From: Brevipalpus yothersi
Taxonomy: Eukaryota; Arthropoda; Arachnida; Trombidiformes; Tenuipalpidae
Direction: 5' to 3'
Assembly (NCBI GenBank): GCA_003956705.1
Contig: QZCP01000612.1
Span: 989-64,988 of the forward strand
DNA: 64,000 nucleotides
The notes beneath the pieces are model-generated. The model did no database searches. It was not told the origin of the DNA and worked only from the letters and a program-made list of their open reading frames with translations. Both the position numbers and the translations under genes were made by a program. Shown one piece after another: positions 39,401 through 52,040 of the stretch. The stretch's first letter is position 1. Each line of letters begins with the position of its first letter.

Positions 39401-39949
39401 TTATTTTGATATTTTTTTTTGATTATAAGTTGAACATGGAACACTCAATGTGTGCCTATTTAACGATGATCTATTGTTTGATATATTTTTTTGATCTTCC
39501 ATCCTCTCAAGATCTTCATTAGCAGTACTTTTTTGCTTTTTTATCTATTTTTTCTATCGTTCATCATTGTACCTTCATCTACCATGAAAGTAGCCAAGCG
39601 TTTGTATTTTGACTTTTTGACTAACTTTTTGACACATTCAAAATACATTTTCATTTATATTATCTATTTAACTCAATCCAAATGAGTGCAGGAAATGTCC
39701 ATAATTATTTCCGTACGGAATGAATCAGATAATGCCCACTAGATTCAAAATAGGCCCTTGCCCCATATTAAAAAATGAAAGAATGAACAATTTTCCAGTG
39801 GATCTAGTTGGAATTTCAGGAAATACCCATATTAGTCGAGTTTTCTTTTGAATCAAATCAGTGAACTAACTACTGTATACTATATTCAAAATTATAGTTG
39901 ACTTCATGGATTATTATCACAGATTTCAATTGGAAGCAAAAAATTCAAT

Positions 39950-42490
39950 TTATTCAATCTTTTTTGCTCGACCAAAAGTGGGCGCAAAACGTTGCATCAG
40001 TCGCTTTTGTGTGATAACAAAAAATTCTCGTGGAACAATAGCACCAATTAAAAATATCGGTTTAAGGTATGGAGATGAGCAAACATAACGATATGGTGGC
40101 TCTGGATCAACCAGAGCTTTGGCAACCGCTTCACACACTTCGGCCGGATCTTGACCGGGTCCTATTCCATTAGATTTGAGCAATAAAGAGAATCTATTCA
40201 TTGTCTTCTTGTATTCTGATTCACCAAAAACAGTGCGCATCTCTAACGGTGTGGTGTTCCAGCATTTATCATCAAAACTTGTCAACTGTTTAGAATTGAT
40301 TAGATTAGTATTGTAAAAATATGGCTCAATACTGATCACATTAACTCCTGCACTGCCTATTTCACTTCGAAGACAATCGCAAAAAGCCGTTATGGCATGC
40401 TTGGTCATACAGTAGGCTGCGAGAGGTGTGATTGATGATCTGGAGGCAAGACTTGAGAGGACAACAATTCGTCCACGAGCTTTTCGGATGAGTGGTGAAA
40501 ATTTTCGAGTCACTTTGACCACCGCAAATACGTTTACATCAAATTGTTCACGGACAAAAAAATCAAAATCACCCATTTCGATGGGACCATGACGAAATAT
40601 GCCTGCATTGTTCACCAAGCCCCACAATTTTTCCTCTTTACCCATAGTTGACACTATTTGATTGTAAGCTTGCTCAATCTCATCATCATTGGTCACATTC
40701 ATTTTGACCAATATCATTCGATCTGGTTCGGAAGCTTTCGATTTGAGTGTCGCTGGACCGAGGCCATCCAGAGATAAACATCCAGCATAAACTTTGAAGC
40801 CCATACTGTTTAGTAAAAGAGCAGTTCCATGACCAAAGCCTGAATCACAGCCTGAAAAAGCAAGCAGAAGAGAGGATCAATTTAGATTCATTAAGAATAT
40901 TTAAAACTACGATTACAAATGTCTGGTGTAATTTAGCTGTTGGTTATTGGTTGTGAAAATTTCGAAAAACGATCCTAGGATGTTTTCACTACCACGCTAT
41001 ACATCTTTGAAAAAATTGCCATTAAATCTAGATAATCATAAAATTAGCGAAATTATGGTGATGGAGAGAGTTAACAGTAAGGATTAAAGCAAGAGAGAAA
41101 AGACGAAAATGACTTTTCAGCAGAAGGAAAATGTTTTATTTTAAGTAGACAGTTTTGAAATTTGAAGAGAATCATCAACGAGTTTACTAGGATTGCCTTG
41201 AGAGGTGAAAAACTTTCCAATCAAAGTGATGGGCGAATGATCTACCTAATTGTAATAAAAATGTTCACTTGAACGGAATTGTTTCATCTTGCGAGTATAG
41301 AGTTAGTGTATGTAAAGGTTTTTCAATAAGTATTTCTGAACCAAACAAAAAAGTGCAAGATGACAAGAGCACAAAAAAATTGCAGATTATGCAAGATTCT
41401 TCGTTTTTCATTGAATGAATGGAAATCCTCGCTAATTGAAGATGGTCAACAACAATGTAGTGTTTGATTGTCTATTCATTTCTCTCGATTGAGGAAAAAA
41501 GTTACAAGATAATTTGCAAAATTTTTTATCATCAAATCTCTGATGATATTGTTCATAGCAAAGCGGTCCCTGCACATGCAAATGGAAACTTTCATCACCA
41601 TCTGAATTTCCCCTTCATTCAAAACCTTCATGAGGCTGTCACTATAAAGTAAGGGTGAAAAATGTACCCAAAGTTTCAATCTCTCTTCTATCGACAAGGC
41701 AATCAAGTACAGTGAGCACAGAATTAATCTTCCTCTTTCTCACACACACACATCCATGAGCATCTCTGATGATGGACAACATCCTGGATCAGAAAGTGGA
41801 CACCTCATGATACAAAGTTACCGATCCAGTTAAGCAACCGAGTGCTTACATCAGCCGGGAGGAAGCAAGATGCTGCCTTCAGCTTCCAATAGAAATGTTA
41901 GGGGAAAACTTTTTTTCCTCTTCCCCAAGTACAGTTGTTACATGATATATATGTAAACAAAATTTAGCCCTACCTGTAATCAGAACCGCTTTATCTCTGG
42001 TGTTCATTTTTGGGGCAAATGATTTGATAAAAAATTTGGATACAAAAGGTCCCATTTGCCATGCCAATGTAGCCAGCAGTACGAGAACGCTGATTGAGGT
42101 AATAAAGGTTTGAAAAAGTGGCGAATATGCATACAGAAGTAGCAGAGCCAGAAAAGAAACACCAAACGATTTAAATTTCACTCTGTTAAAAGAGAGGGGG
42201 AGAGACAATTGATATAGTTAATAAATTTTGTTTTTCCATCAGCTCATGTTTCAGAGAGTAAAAATAATCCATTAATCACAGAAACAATCCGATATGAATT
42301 TTCCAAAACTTATTAGTCGCTTATTTCACGAGTGATTCAAAATAGGTTTCACGAAAAAATGTGACTGAATTCACATGATAATCGTGTCCAATACATGGAC
42401 AATCGATCAAACAGATTTTAAATCATCCATTTCAAAAGCAAACCAACTTTTAAACTAGAATATATGTATATATTTATAAACTTACTTCAT
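39950..42490 (-). CDS. Membrane-anchored SDR, retinol/hydroxysteroid dehydrogenase type
   Basis: NAD(P)-dependent short-chain dehydrogenase, probably anchored in the ER. Exons 42486-42490 (ATG AA), 41974-42182 and 39950-40851 give 371 residues; the 5-base first coding exon joins in frame to A GTG to read MKVKFKSFGVSF. Two hydrophobic segments precede the Rossmann fold (about residues 10-25 and 35-55). Landmarks: TGCDSGFG nucleotide-binding loop (71-78), NNAG (152-155), catalytic Ser in VVLSSLAS (204-205), YCMTK with Tyr218 and Lys222. The pattern resembles the SDR9C branch (retinol dehydrogenases, 3-hydroxybutyrate dehydrogenase), but substrate cannot be told. It is convergent with the Tyr-rich gene. 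AATAAA overlaps the stop codon, so it may not be the used poly(A) signal. Confidence 0.88.
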
Positions 42491-43142
42491 TCTCAACTCA
42501 ATAAAGTTGCGGTTAATCTGATTCACAATGAAATACCAAAGTCGTTGTGTCTCTCGTTCACAAACAATTGAAAATGATAGCGATTAGATGGTGATGCAAC
42601 GGACAAGTGATATTGATTGTTGAGTGTTGGTGATCACTGTTTATTATCATGGATTGTAATCCATGCGCTAATGGTAATGTGAAAGTCGATCAAATATGGT
42701 GAAAACAAAACAAACCAAAACAAACACAATCAAAATGATACCGATGAAGTGAGAAAACTCGTTGGGCCACAAATGTGAGGAGAAAAAAAAATTTAAACAA
42801 GATTAGTACCATCCAAGTTCATTATCCTCTTCTCTCCATCACTTTAACACACACACACACAAACTTGGCTCATTCCATTGAAGTTTTCTCAAACTGGCCA
42901 ATTGATGAGTAGACTGTTTAAAATTTACTTTTCAAGTGTGTGTATACTTGCACTTGCAAGTGAATATACACACTAAATATATGTACTGAATTCTTCACAA
43001 TCAAACAAGCGAGTGAGAAAGAGAAGGAGAGAGAGAGAGAGAGAGCTAACTTGATGGATATTCAAGTTGAAAGTTATTTTATGGAAAGAGAGAGAGAGAT
43101 TATTACACATCTTTCCTTCTCACCAGAACACAGTTAGCTTTC

Positions 43143-43143
<1 letters not shown>

Positions 43144-43208
<65 letters not shown>
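43144..43208. repeat. (GA)n microsatellite
   Basis: Uninterrupted GA dinucleotides of about 65 bases. Confidence 0.95.
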
Positions 43209-43211
<3 letters not shown>

Positions 43212-45764
43212 TCATTGCTATTGCCATGATACAATCCATAAGAGCTTTCAGATTATGATTATAATAATACGATTTGAAATGATGATAATTTTTGGCTACG
43301 CAACAGAGCAATCACTAATTGGAGGAAAAATTTTCGATCCCAAAGACATTCTGCAATTTTCATAGGTGTAAAAAGATGAGCCTTAAAGGTAAAAAAGATC
43401 TTGTTTCATAGCCATAAATTTTTTCCTCCTTCAAAAGGTCCTTTCGTTGAGATACCGAGGTGAAAAATTATTCTCCCATCATGATCTTAGAGTCAAAAGC
43501 TATCATCAGATATCATCAGATTTGAAGGAGCTGATGAAATCCAATATCCAATAAAACAATTTCGCAATACTATTATGAGGAAGAAAAAATTTCATAATTT
43601 CATATTATGTATCATTTGACTACTCGATGGATCTCATTATGTCATGCACATTCTGTTCTCATCCACCAACAATATCATTACCTCTGGTCACGCACCTTCA
43701 CCTTCCACAATCTAATGTTCTGGCTAGGAAGATACATATTACACATATTGCACATTCATTTTACAGTATAACTTGGAAAGTTCTTTCAAGCTCATAAGAG
43801 CAGTCGAGTGGAAAAATAATCTAATTATCGAATACAGTTACAATTATTTACACGCAGATTTTTTTTCTTTACACCCATTTATTAAATTGAACCACACCAA
43901 TTAGTGATTCACAAATATCATCCATAACGGTGCTTCAGTGATCATTCTAATGATAATTCTCGAATTTTGTGCTCGAATGAAGGAATTAAAATGATTGGAA
44001 ATGTTGATTTTCAATAAGTTTATGATCAAAAATATTGAAATGACATTAGAAGATCAATCTATTGGTAATCAGTCGTGAACATAGATCAGATACTAGAAAC
44101 TTATTGTACCTGTATACAAGCGTTCAGATCTGAAAATTTCTGTTTTAAGTGATACTAAGAACAGTATGCAATACATTTTTCGATTTCTCGAGCCCCACGA
44201 GCAGTTCCGCGATGCTTTCCGCTTTCAAGTGAGTTCTTTAAGGAACTTTGGCAATATTTCCGATCCCTTTTCAGCAATTATGAGTGAAGCAAGAAAATTT
44301 CTGATTTGATATTTTACCTGGAAAAATTCTGACGTCGAAAACATTTGTGTGCTTTTTGTATCCATTTCAATTTTTCCCACCCAATGGGCATCATGTCGTT
44401 AAGCTACACCATTCAGTCGGAAAATCTTATCATTATCATATATTTTATATATTATGGAGAAAATTCCCATCAGAAAACTGAAAACTTGAGCGTTTTTCCC
44501 CCAACGCGTCCCATCGCTTGGAACAAATTGAGGAAGATGATCCCTTTGATCCAATTGATTCTCTTAAAGAATCATTCCAACCGATTGTGGTATGGAAAGA
44601 CGACAATTTTTTCCCTAGAAGCGTTCAATACATGCATATTCTCCTCTTAAATTTTTTCTTTCTAAGAGCTTCCTAAAGCTCATGAAACAGGTGAAACATT
44701 TTGGAGGATCATTTCCAATAATGTTGCGTTCAAATGGATCAAAATTCTTTTCAGCTCAATTTGTCGCAAATTGAGCTCCACTTTTTTATATTCAATTAAT
44801 GATGAAAATGTCCCTAATTTGCTCCATTTTATGCATTGGAAGTTTCCTAACAAAAAAGATTTGGCCCAGTGATCGGTTGATTTTCATTAAGATGGTTATA
44901 CTAGTGATCAAAATCTTAGACTGAAGATTTTTTTCTCTGAAAATACCGATAGAAAAATAGAAAAATACTTCCATCAGAAGCCCGCTCGGATGAAATTCTG
45001 CAACTTTTATAGAAATCGTGAAGGAATTTCGCAAAATTATCATGCTCCCCATGGTTAGCAAGTTTTATAAAAACTATTAATATCTTTTTTTCTGTCAATT
45101 CCACAAATGTGTCAGATTTTTGTCAGAAAACTTTCCTACAATTTTCGAATACACTTTAAAAATTTTTGAAGTTTTTCAAAAATTTGATGCTTTTTTGTAT
45201 AATGTTCACTGTTTCTTTTTGCAATTGAAGATTTCTAGGTTTCTTGCATCTTCATTTCCCAGCGGAAGTCATATCAAACTTTGTGAAAACATTGTAGTTG
45301 AATAATTTGACCTATGACCAACCATCATTTTAAGTATTAAACTAATTTATTGAATAATAGGCTCTCAGAAATATAAGTTTTACTGAGATTTACCATGGGC
45401 CAAAAAATAGCCAAATACGAACATTTACTCAACTTTGGATTTAGAAATAAATGGTATACTATTTATACAATGTGCAAATCTAGTTAGAAAATTATTTTGT
45501 GCTAGTGAAAGGAATCAATTGGACAATATCACTCAACACTAATCGAAATGTTTATCAAGAAACCATTTCAACAAGAATCTTTGAATAAAGCAGCAAGAAT
45601 GCAACGAAAAATTGTATCCAATAGGCTTCTAAGCTTTTACTGATCAGCAAGATTGGAAGGAAGTTCATCCCTATCATTGGAAAAAGATTCAGAAAATAAT
45701 GTGAATCAATCAATGTCAATCACAATTTATCTGAAACTATTCGGAAGCGCAATTCACCAACATC

Positions 45765-45768
<4 letters not shown>

Positions 45769-45829
<61 letters not shown>
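45769..45829. repeat. (TC)n microsatellite
   Basis: Uninterrupted TC dinucleotides of about 60 bases, about 520 bases upstream of Rab10. Confidence 0.95.
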
Positions 45830-45834
<5 letters not shown>

Positions 45835-46348
45835 TTTAGGTGTCCATACCTCACTACTGCGTTTCAGGCTCGCAACCCTTGAAAGGCATTCAGATAAATA
45901 CATAAATTGTCAAAGAATATTTAAATGATAGATAAAAAATTAGGTAAAATATCAGTGAATTGGCCGCTTACTTAACGCGAATGGATTGAATGGAATAGTT
46001 TTCGTTCTCTCTCATCGACATGAGAGAGATAGATTTGAATTTGGCGCCTTCAGGTGTCTGTTTGGATTGTTACAGTGTTGATATTGGTGAGAGCTTTGAA
46101 GCTCTTCACTCAAGCTCTCAGTACTGTACTTACGCGCTCAACAAGTAATCATCTCATATCTTGTCGATTTTTTTTCAACAATTTTGCTTTTGATTGCTGA
46201 TCCTCGAACTGGGTTCTAATCATTGGGTATCAATTTTGCAATCAAATCAAAATTTGTCAACCCAATTAAGTATCAGCTTGAGTGTTCACTTCTTTTCTCT
46301 CCTTCTCTCTCTCCTCATCTGTCTCTCTCTATCTCTGTATTTGGATCG

Positions 46349-48244
46349 ATGGCAAAGCAAAATTATGATCTTCTGTTCAAATTGCTGTTAATCGGTGATT
46401 CTGGTGTTGGTAAAACATGTATTTTATTTCGTTTTAGTGATGATACATTCCATTCTACTTTTATTTCAACAATTGGTGAGTTTAAATTCTTCAATCATTT
46501 CAATTCGATTGAAATATTTCATGATCATTGTCTTATCGGATAATCCTGTTGTCACTGCAGAGCTATTTCCGTTTTCATGTTCGACATCCTTTTTCAATCT
46601 CGAATTGCATTCTTCAATGTTTCCATTTTTCCTTATAATTTTCGATTCTATTGGATCTATTCCATTTATACCTCTTCAGTACTTCGAAACCATTAATCTG
46701 ATCGAAATTAGAATTCATTTGACCTCATATGATTCAATTCAATTCAATTGTCGCAATGTCACCTGAAAATGTTCAGTTCTAACGGATTACGTCGCTTCAC
46801 ATTTCTTACCATGAATCAGCTGAAATACTCCATAGAATTCAATCTAATAATCGTTCTTTTGTTTCTATTTCCACTAGGCATAGATTTTAAGATCAAAACA
46901 ATAGATCTTCGTGGTAAAAAGATAAAACTACAGATATGGTGAGCTGCAACATTCATCAACACTTCTTCAATTCGATTGGAAAGAAAAATATCACCTCTCT
47001 GATACATTTAATTTGTTTTCCCACCATACTTCTATTTCTCTTACTACAGGGATACTGCTGGCCAGGAACGTTTTCACACCATTACTACTTCTTATTACAG
47101 AGGTGCCAGTGGCATAATGCTAGTCTACGATATAACCAATCTGAAAAGCTTCGATAACGTGGCGAAGTGGTTACGAACCATCGATGAGGTAATGAGATAG
47201 CAGTTATTCATCATTAATCGAATCTGTAGCTCGTACAAGTTTCTCTCTCTCTTTCTTTCTTTCTTTCTCTTAAATGGTATCCTCATTCTCTCACACTTTT
47301 CTCACAAATACTCTATCCTTGAGCCTTCTTCCTCCTTTCTCACTTTCGTTTTCCTATTCTTATCGATAATGTTGAGTCATACATTCTCCATCCGGTGTTG
47401 ACAGGCTTATCAAGATTGTCAAATAATCACTGTTGAGTCGCTAATACCACTTACTTCTACCACTACTACTACCGACCCATCTCCAATCTTTTTCTATCGA
47501 TGCAATGACTTAACGATGATGATGGAATAAGAAATGGTCCTTTCATTCATCACTCTCAAATCGTGTTGCACATAATGCACTTCTTTGTTTCAATCCTGAA
47601 AGCTTTTCGAATTGCTGTACATTCCGTACCTTTCTCTTATTTTGCTTTTGTTAACTATTGAGGTTTCGTTCTCTCAAGCTCATGACGATCAAAAGAAGAG
47701 AGGTCATCAACGCTGAGCATTCTTCTTCAAAAATTTCTCGAGAAAAAAAGCTCATGGATTACTCATCTCTCTACTGTATTGTGTTCAATATTCTGGTGTC
47801 TTTTGATTTGATTTGATTTCAATTCATTTGTTTCTTTTTTGTATCAATTTTTTGCAGCACGCGAGCGAAGACGTCGAAAAAATGATTCTAGGCAATAAGT
47901 GTGATATGGAAAACAAACGAGTCATACCTAGAGAAAGAGCTGAAGCGGTGGCTAGAGAACATAGAATAAGATTCCTTGAAACCAGTGCTAAATCTGATCT
48001 AAATATAAATCAAGCTTTCATGGAACTCACGGAAGCCATACTTATCAAGGTTTGCTCATTCATCATTTACTATCTTATGAATACTTTCTTTCTCTCTCTT
48101 AGCGGAAAGCTTATTATTCTAAATTATGATTGAATTTTCTTCTTCTTCCAGAAATTAGCTAGTCGAGGTGCTCTGGAGAGTGCTGATCGAGTCAATATTT
48201 CTCAATCAGAAAGTAAAAGCCTACTTAAGTGCTGCAGTGGATGA
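46349..48244 (+). CDS. Rab10: Rab10 small GTPase
   Basis: Vesicle-trafficking GTPase of the Rab8/Rab10 group. Exons 46349-46475, 46878-46938, 47050-47188, 47858-48049 and 48152-48244 close to 203 residues. Motifs: P-loop GDSGVGKT (16-23), switch I FISTIGIDFKIKTIDL, DTAGQERFHTITTSYYRG (from 64), NKCD (122-125) and ETSAK (150-154). HASEDVEKMILGNKCDM is typical of Rab10. The C-terminus ends KCCSG; the two cysteines are the expected geranylgeranylation sites but two residues follow them, a CCXX arrangement instead of the terminal CC of vertebrate Rab10. The first exon begins with MAKQNYDLLFKLLLIG, the family start. The fourth intron is short; the third is about 670 bases and contains TTTC-type repeats. 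Confidence 0.97.
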
Positions 48245-51200
48245 TGATAGTTCAATATACAGAACTTTTCAAAGATTTGGTGGCACAAAAAAAATTAATT
48301 GTTCATTTTGAAAAACAGAAAAAAAGAATCTCATTCAAAGACTCGTTCTGTATTAAGTCTCAGAATCAAAAATTCTCACTCATACTCCCATCGAAGAGAC
48401 ATTTACAATGATATATTATGTCCACTCTTGTTTTTTCATTTGCTCAAAAACTTTTTTCTACGAGCTAAGTATGAACAGCATTCGAAGTGGTAAGATCGAG
48501 ATGTCTCAATATGTGATGAGTGTATTGATGCATCTCTAATATATAATGTAAGATGATAGATGCAATATCAAGTTTTCTCTAGCATTCTCATCATTTTCTC
48601 TCTTGCATTTTGCCCTCCTTACACCACATTGTTTGTGATTAGAGAGAAAAACTTAATCCATTCAAATCATAAATCTCTTTTCAATGGCTCTACTTCTCAT
48701 TCATTTGCAACCTGGAAGTCCGTGTATTTCTCTCAAATTCTTCGAAACTTGAAACAATTTCTGTACATGGTCAAGTACAAGTTTATTTACAAATTCATAT
48801 AAATATCCGTACTATCCGTTATAATCAGTGATGCGGTTACGCGATTTTTTCCTCCATCTGAACCAACGGATAGCAGTTCATGTGGAACCAGTCATTTTTG
48901 TCGCATAATCTTTCCATTCATTCTGTTTAACAGATGGCAGGCAGCGTGGGAGAGAGAATGATATATATCATTTTCGAAAATTGAAAGAAATGTCGAAAAA
49001 CAAATTTTTTTTTTCAAAATATTGACCTCAGAGTCTAAGGCTTGGACACCTACTTTCGCTTTTGAAGAGCCTTTCTTCAATAAAAAAGGGGCTAAAATTT
49101 CCTGAGGCTTATCCATGGAAGTCTGGTTTATCTGGCTGGTATTAACCCTGTCACAGAAGACTCATCTTCAACGCTTTGCTCTTAAGAATCCCAAAAAATA
49201 CTGATGGAAGGAAGATATCGACGATGGATTAGTCTTATCTAATCGATATAAAAAATAATCATGTGGAGAAACTTTTGAAAAATTCTGTAGATACAGCTCT
49301 ATCATCAGCTGGGAACTATATCTGTTGATAAGTCTGGAACTGTTTTTATAAGTTTTTGTTTTTTCTTGCTTCAATCGAAAGTAATACTCAATATGGAGGA
49401 TCCACAATCGAGATAAATTACTGTAATCTGGAACCCATGGTGTCTTTTTGCCAACTTAACTCTGGGCATCCATTATCGGTATTTGCTTAAATTGTCTGAT
49501 CTCAGTCCCGCACGTGTGTCCTAATTTTCAGAGTTTTTGCTACCAAAATTAGATGAGAATTCATTTCTTCGGTTTCACTCAAAGTGATGAATCATGTGTT
49601 TGTTTCGTTGTCCATGAGTCAATTGGCAGACCAAATCAATTTCTCAATTCTAATTAGTGATTTGGTATATTTTCATTAGGCGATATTCATCATAATTCGA
49701 AAAGACTTGAGAGGCTGGTTAAGCTTTTTAATCCATCCTTAATTGTAGTTAGAAGAGTTATGATCGAGAAATTCATTTTATTCATAGCGAGTTCCACTTG
49801 AACCAGATAAATCAATTGAAGCTAAATGTATAACTTCAATAGTCACTTCGCTGAAAATTCTTCTCAACATACAGGATGAGAGCTCATGAATAATTAAAAA
49901 GGTAATAGAAAATTTTCATGTGTAAAACTCAACATTCAGCTGGCAATTGATGCTCGCAGATCTTGATTTTGTTACTTCACATCTAGAATTTCCAAGATCT
50001 AAGCCTGATTATAAAAATATTCTCGACAATATATGCTCAATCCCAGTCCATGAGAAAGATTCAAACACCTCTTATGGATATTTTTCAATGCAAATTAAAC
50101 GTTCGCATGTTTGATGAAATAAATCGAGATTTGAGATAAATTGAATTTTGATCAAGTAGAAAAAATATTCAAGGAAATAGAGTAAATTTTGATTGGGCAG
50201 AATTGTATAACATTGAAAATCGGAATATTCTGGTTCAGCTTTTCGAATTTTCTCCAGCATTTGATGAGGCTGCTTCTGTAGTGAACTTTTGTTGCAAATT
50301 TTTTTTCAAACTAAACAAAATTTTGCTTCATTTCGCAATAGGCAAAAAGGCTATGATAACCTATCTTCCCTTCTTATATGGAAGTTGATAATCATCAGGT
50401 ATTGATCAGAAGAAGAAGAAAAACCCTGGATTTAGAAAATCTAGGATGATTGGGCTAAAACAACTATTTAATGAAGTCTGAGACACGTGCTGAAGGCGAT
50501 TTATGATGATCAATAGGTGAAAAGGTTCGAATCAATAATTTTCGATCACTGAAAGTGGGTATAAAATTGAAAGAAAAAAACGCTGATGTAGGTATCGAAA
50601 TTTTGCTAGCAGCAGAAAAAATAAATCGAATTAAATATTAGCCACTAAAGTAACAAAGTATTTGTGAATTCTTCAAACCTTTTGATGGATTTTAAGTGGA
50701 AGCATTTTATAACACTGTTTGCGAATGCCAGCATCATTTCATCATTTTTTTTCTCTCTCCTATTAAACAACACAAACATACAGATGAACACAATTTCTTT
50801 CTTTCTCTCTCTCTCTCTCATCATAATCACAATCAAATCAAATGCCACCCCTCAATGGAGAGATTAAATGAATACTCCGCAATAGGGCAAGCACTTTGCC
50901 TCTGTTTCAATCAGGATCTGATTGAATATTGAGCCATTCAATTGAATATTCTTCATCAAACATCATCACTTTCCCTCTTTCTTTTCCTCTTTTTTTCTCT
51001 CATATTTTCTCTCTCTCTCTCTCGAAACGTTTTTATGATTTTTGCTATCTTCACACCAAGATAATATCTTGTTTCTTTTTCTTCTTCTTCTTCTCCTCTT
51101 TGCCTTGGGTCCTCATCACATTGCAGCTCATATTCACATAGACATACCAAACACACATATACACACATTAACGTTGTCATCATTTCCATCAGGACACTTA

Positions 51201-51591
51201 CAACTTCTGTGTGTCAGTTGATACGTTTTACACGATGATAAACAAGCAATATTCACATCTATATTTTACGGCCACACATTGTTCATCAATTAATATCCAT
51301 AATAGAACTATCTGATTAACTTTACCTTACCTGTGTATATGTGTATGTGTGTGTGCTGTTCCACTTTATGTGTATCTCACGTTGTCATAAGTGCTAAGTG
51401 ATTTCGATTTTCATCTGTTCTTCTTCCGGTTATACCATATTATTGGGCCCTTCGTATTCTCTACTTGATACACCATCATTTTTGTCAACTATTTTTAATT
51501 TCAACCACTCTCATCCCCTATTCAAAGATCCTCTTATAGAGTGAACTATTGACCCCTTCAAAGTGAACTTATCTCGGTCATCGAACAAAAC
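48245..51591. other. Non-coding between Rab10 and CNNM
   Basis: No gene supported in 3.3 kb. It holds the Rab10 3' flank and the CNNM 5' region, including pyrimidine-rich tracts near 50800-51120. Open stretches here are short, AT-driven and without motifs. Confidence 0.5.
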
Positions 51592-51894
51592 ATGATAAGT
51601 ATCAATGTTGTGTCGCTAAGAACGTTTATCTACATCATATTATTAGTTGTGTGCCTATTTTATCGACCATCATATCAATTGTCCGGTGAGTGATTAAGAA
51701 GAGAAAAAAAAATCTCCTCTCGTCGTTAAATCGAACGTTCGTTCGATTTAATCCCATAGAAAGGATAGTCTCCCTATATCTCAAGTGATGGGGATGAAAA
51801 AACTTGACAAAAGTGATCAAAACACATTGCCACTTGCTTGTTATTCACGATCAAAGAGCATGATGACATCTTTTTTCTCTTACTTGGAAAGAGN

Positions 51895-51952
<58 letters not shown>

Positions 51953-52004
51953 CGATTACCCATTGATTGTTTTATTGTTATTCCTTAATCTTACACTTGT
52001 TACT

Positions 52005-52040
<36 letters not shown>

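Larger units (their letters stand above)
42491..46348. other. Non-coding upstream of SDR and Rab10
   Basis: No gene supported in 3.9 kb. It contains (GA)n at 43144-43208, (TC)n at 45769-45829 and the divergent 5' flanks of the SDR (-) and Rab10 (+). Open stretches at 44345-44650, 44792-45061 and similar have no family resemblance. Confidence 0.5.

Noticed and set aside
50524..50533. GGTTCGAATC resembling a tRNA B box
   Set aside because: No upstream A box, acceptor stem or cloverleaf could be formed.
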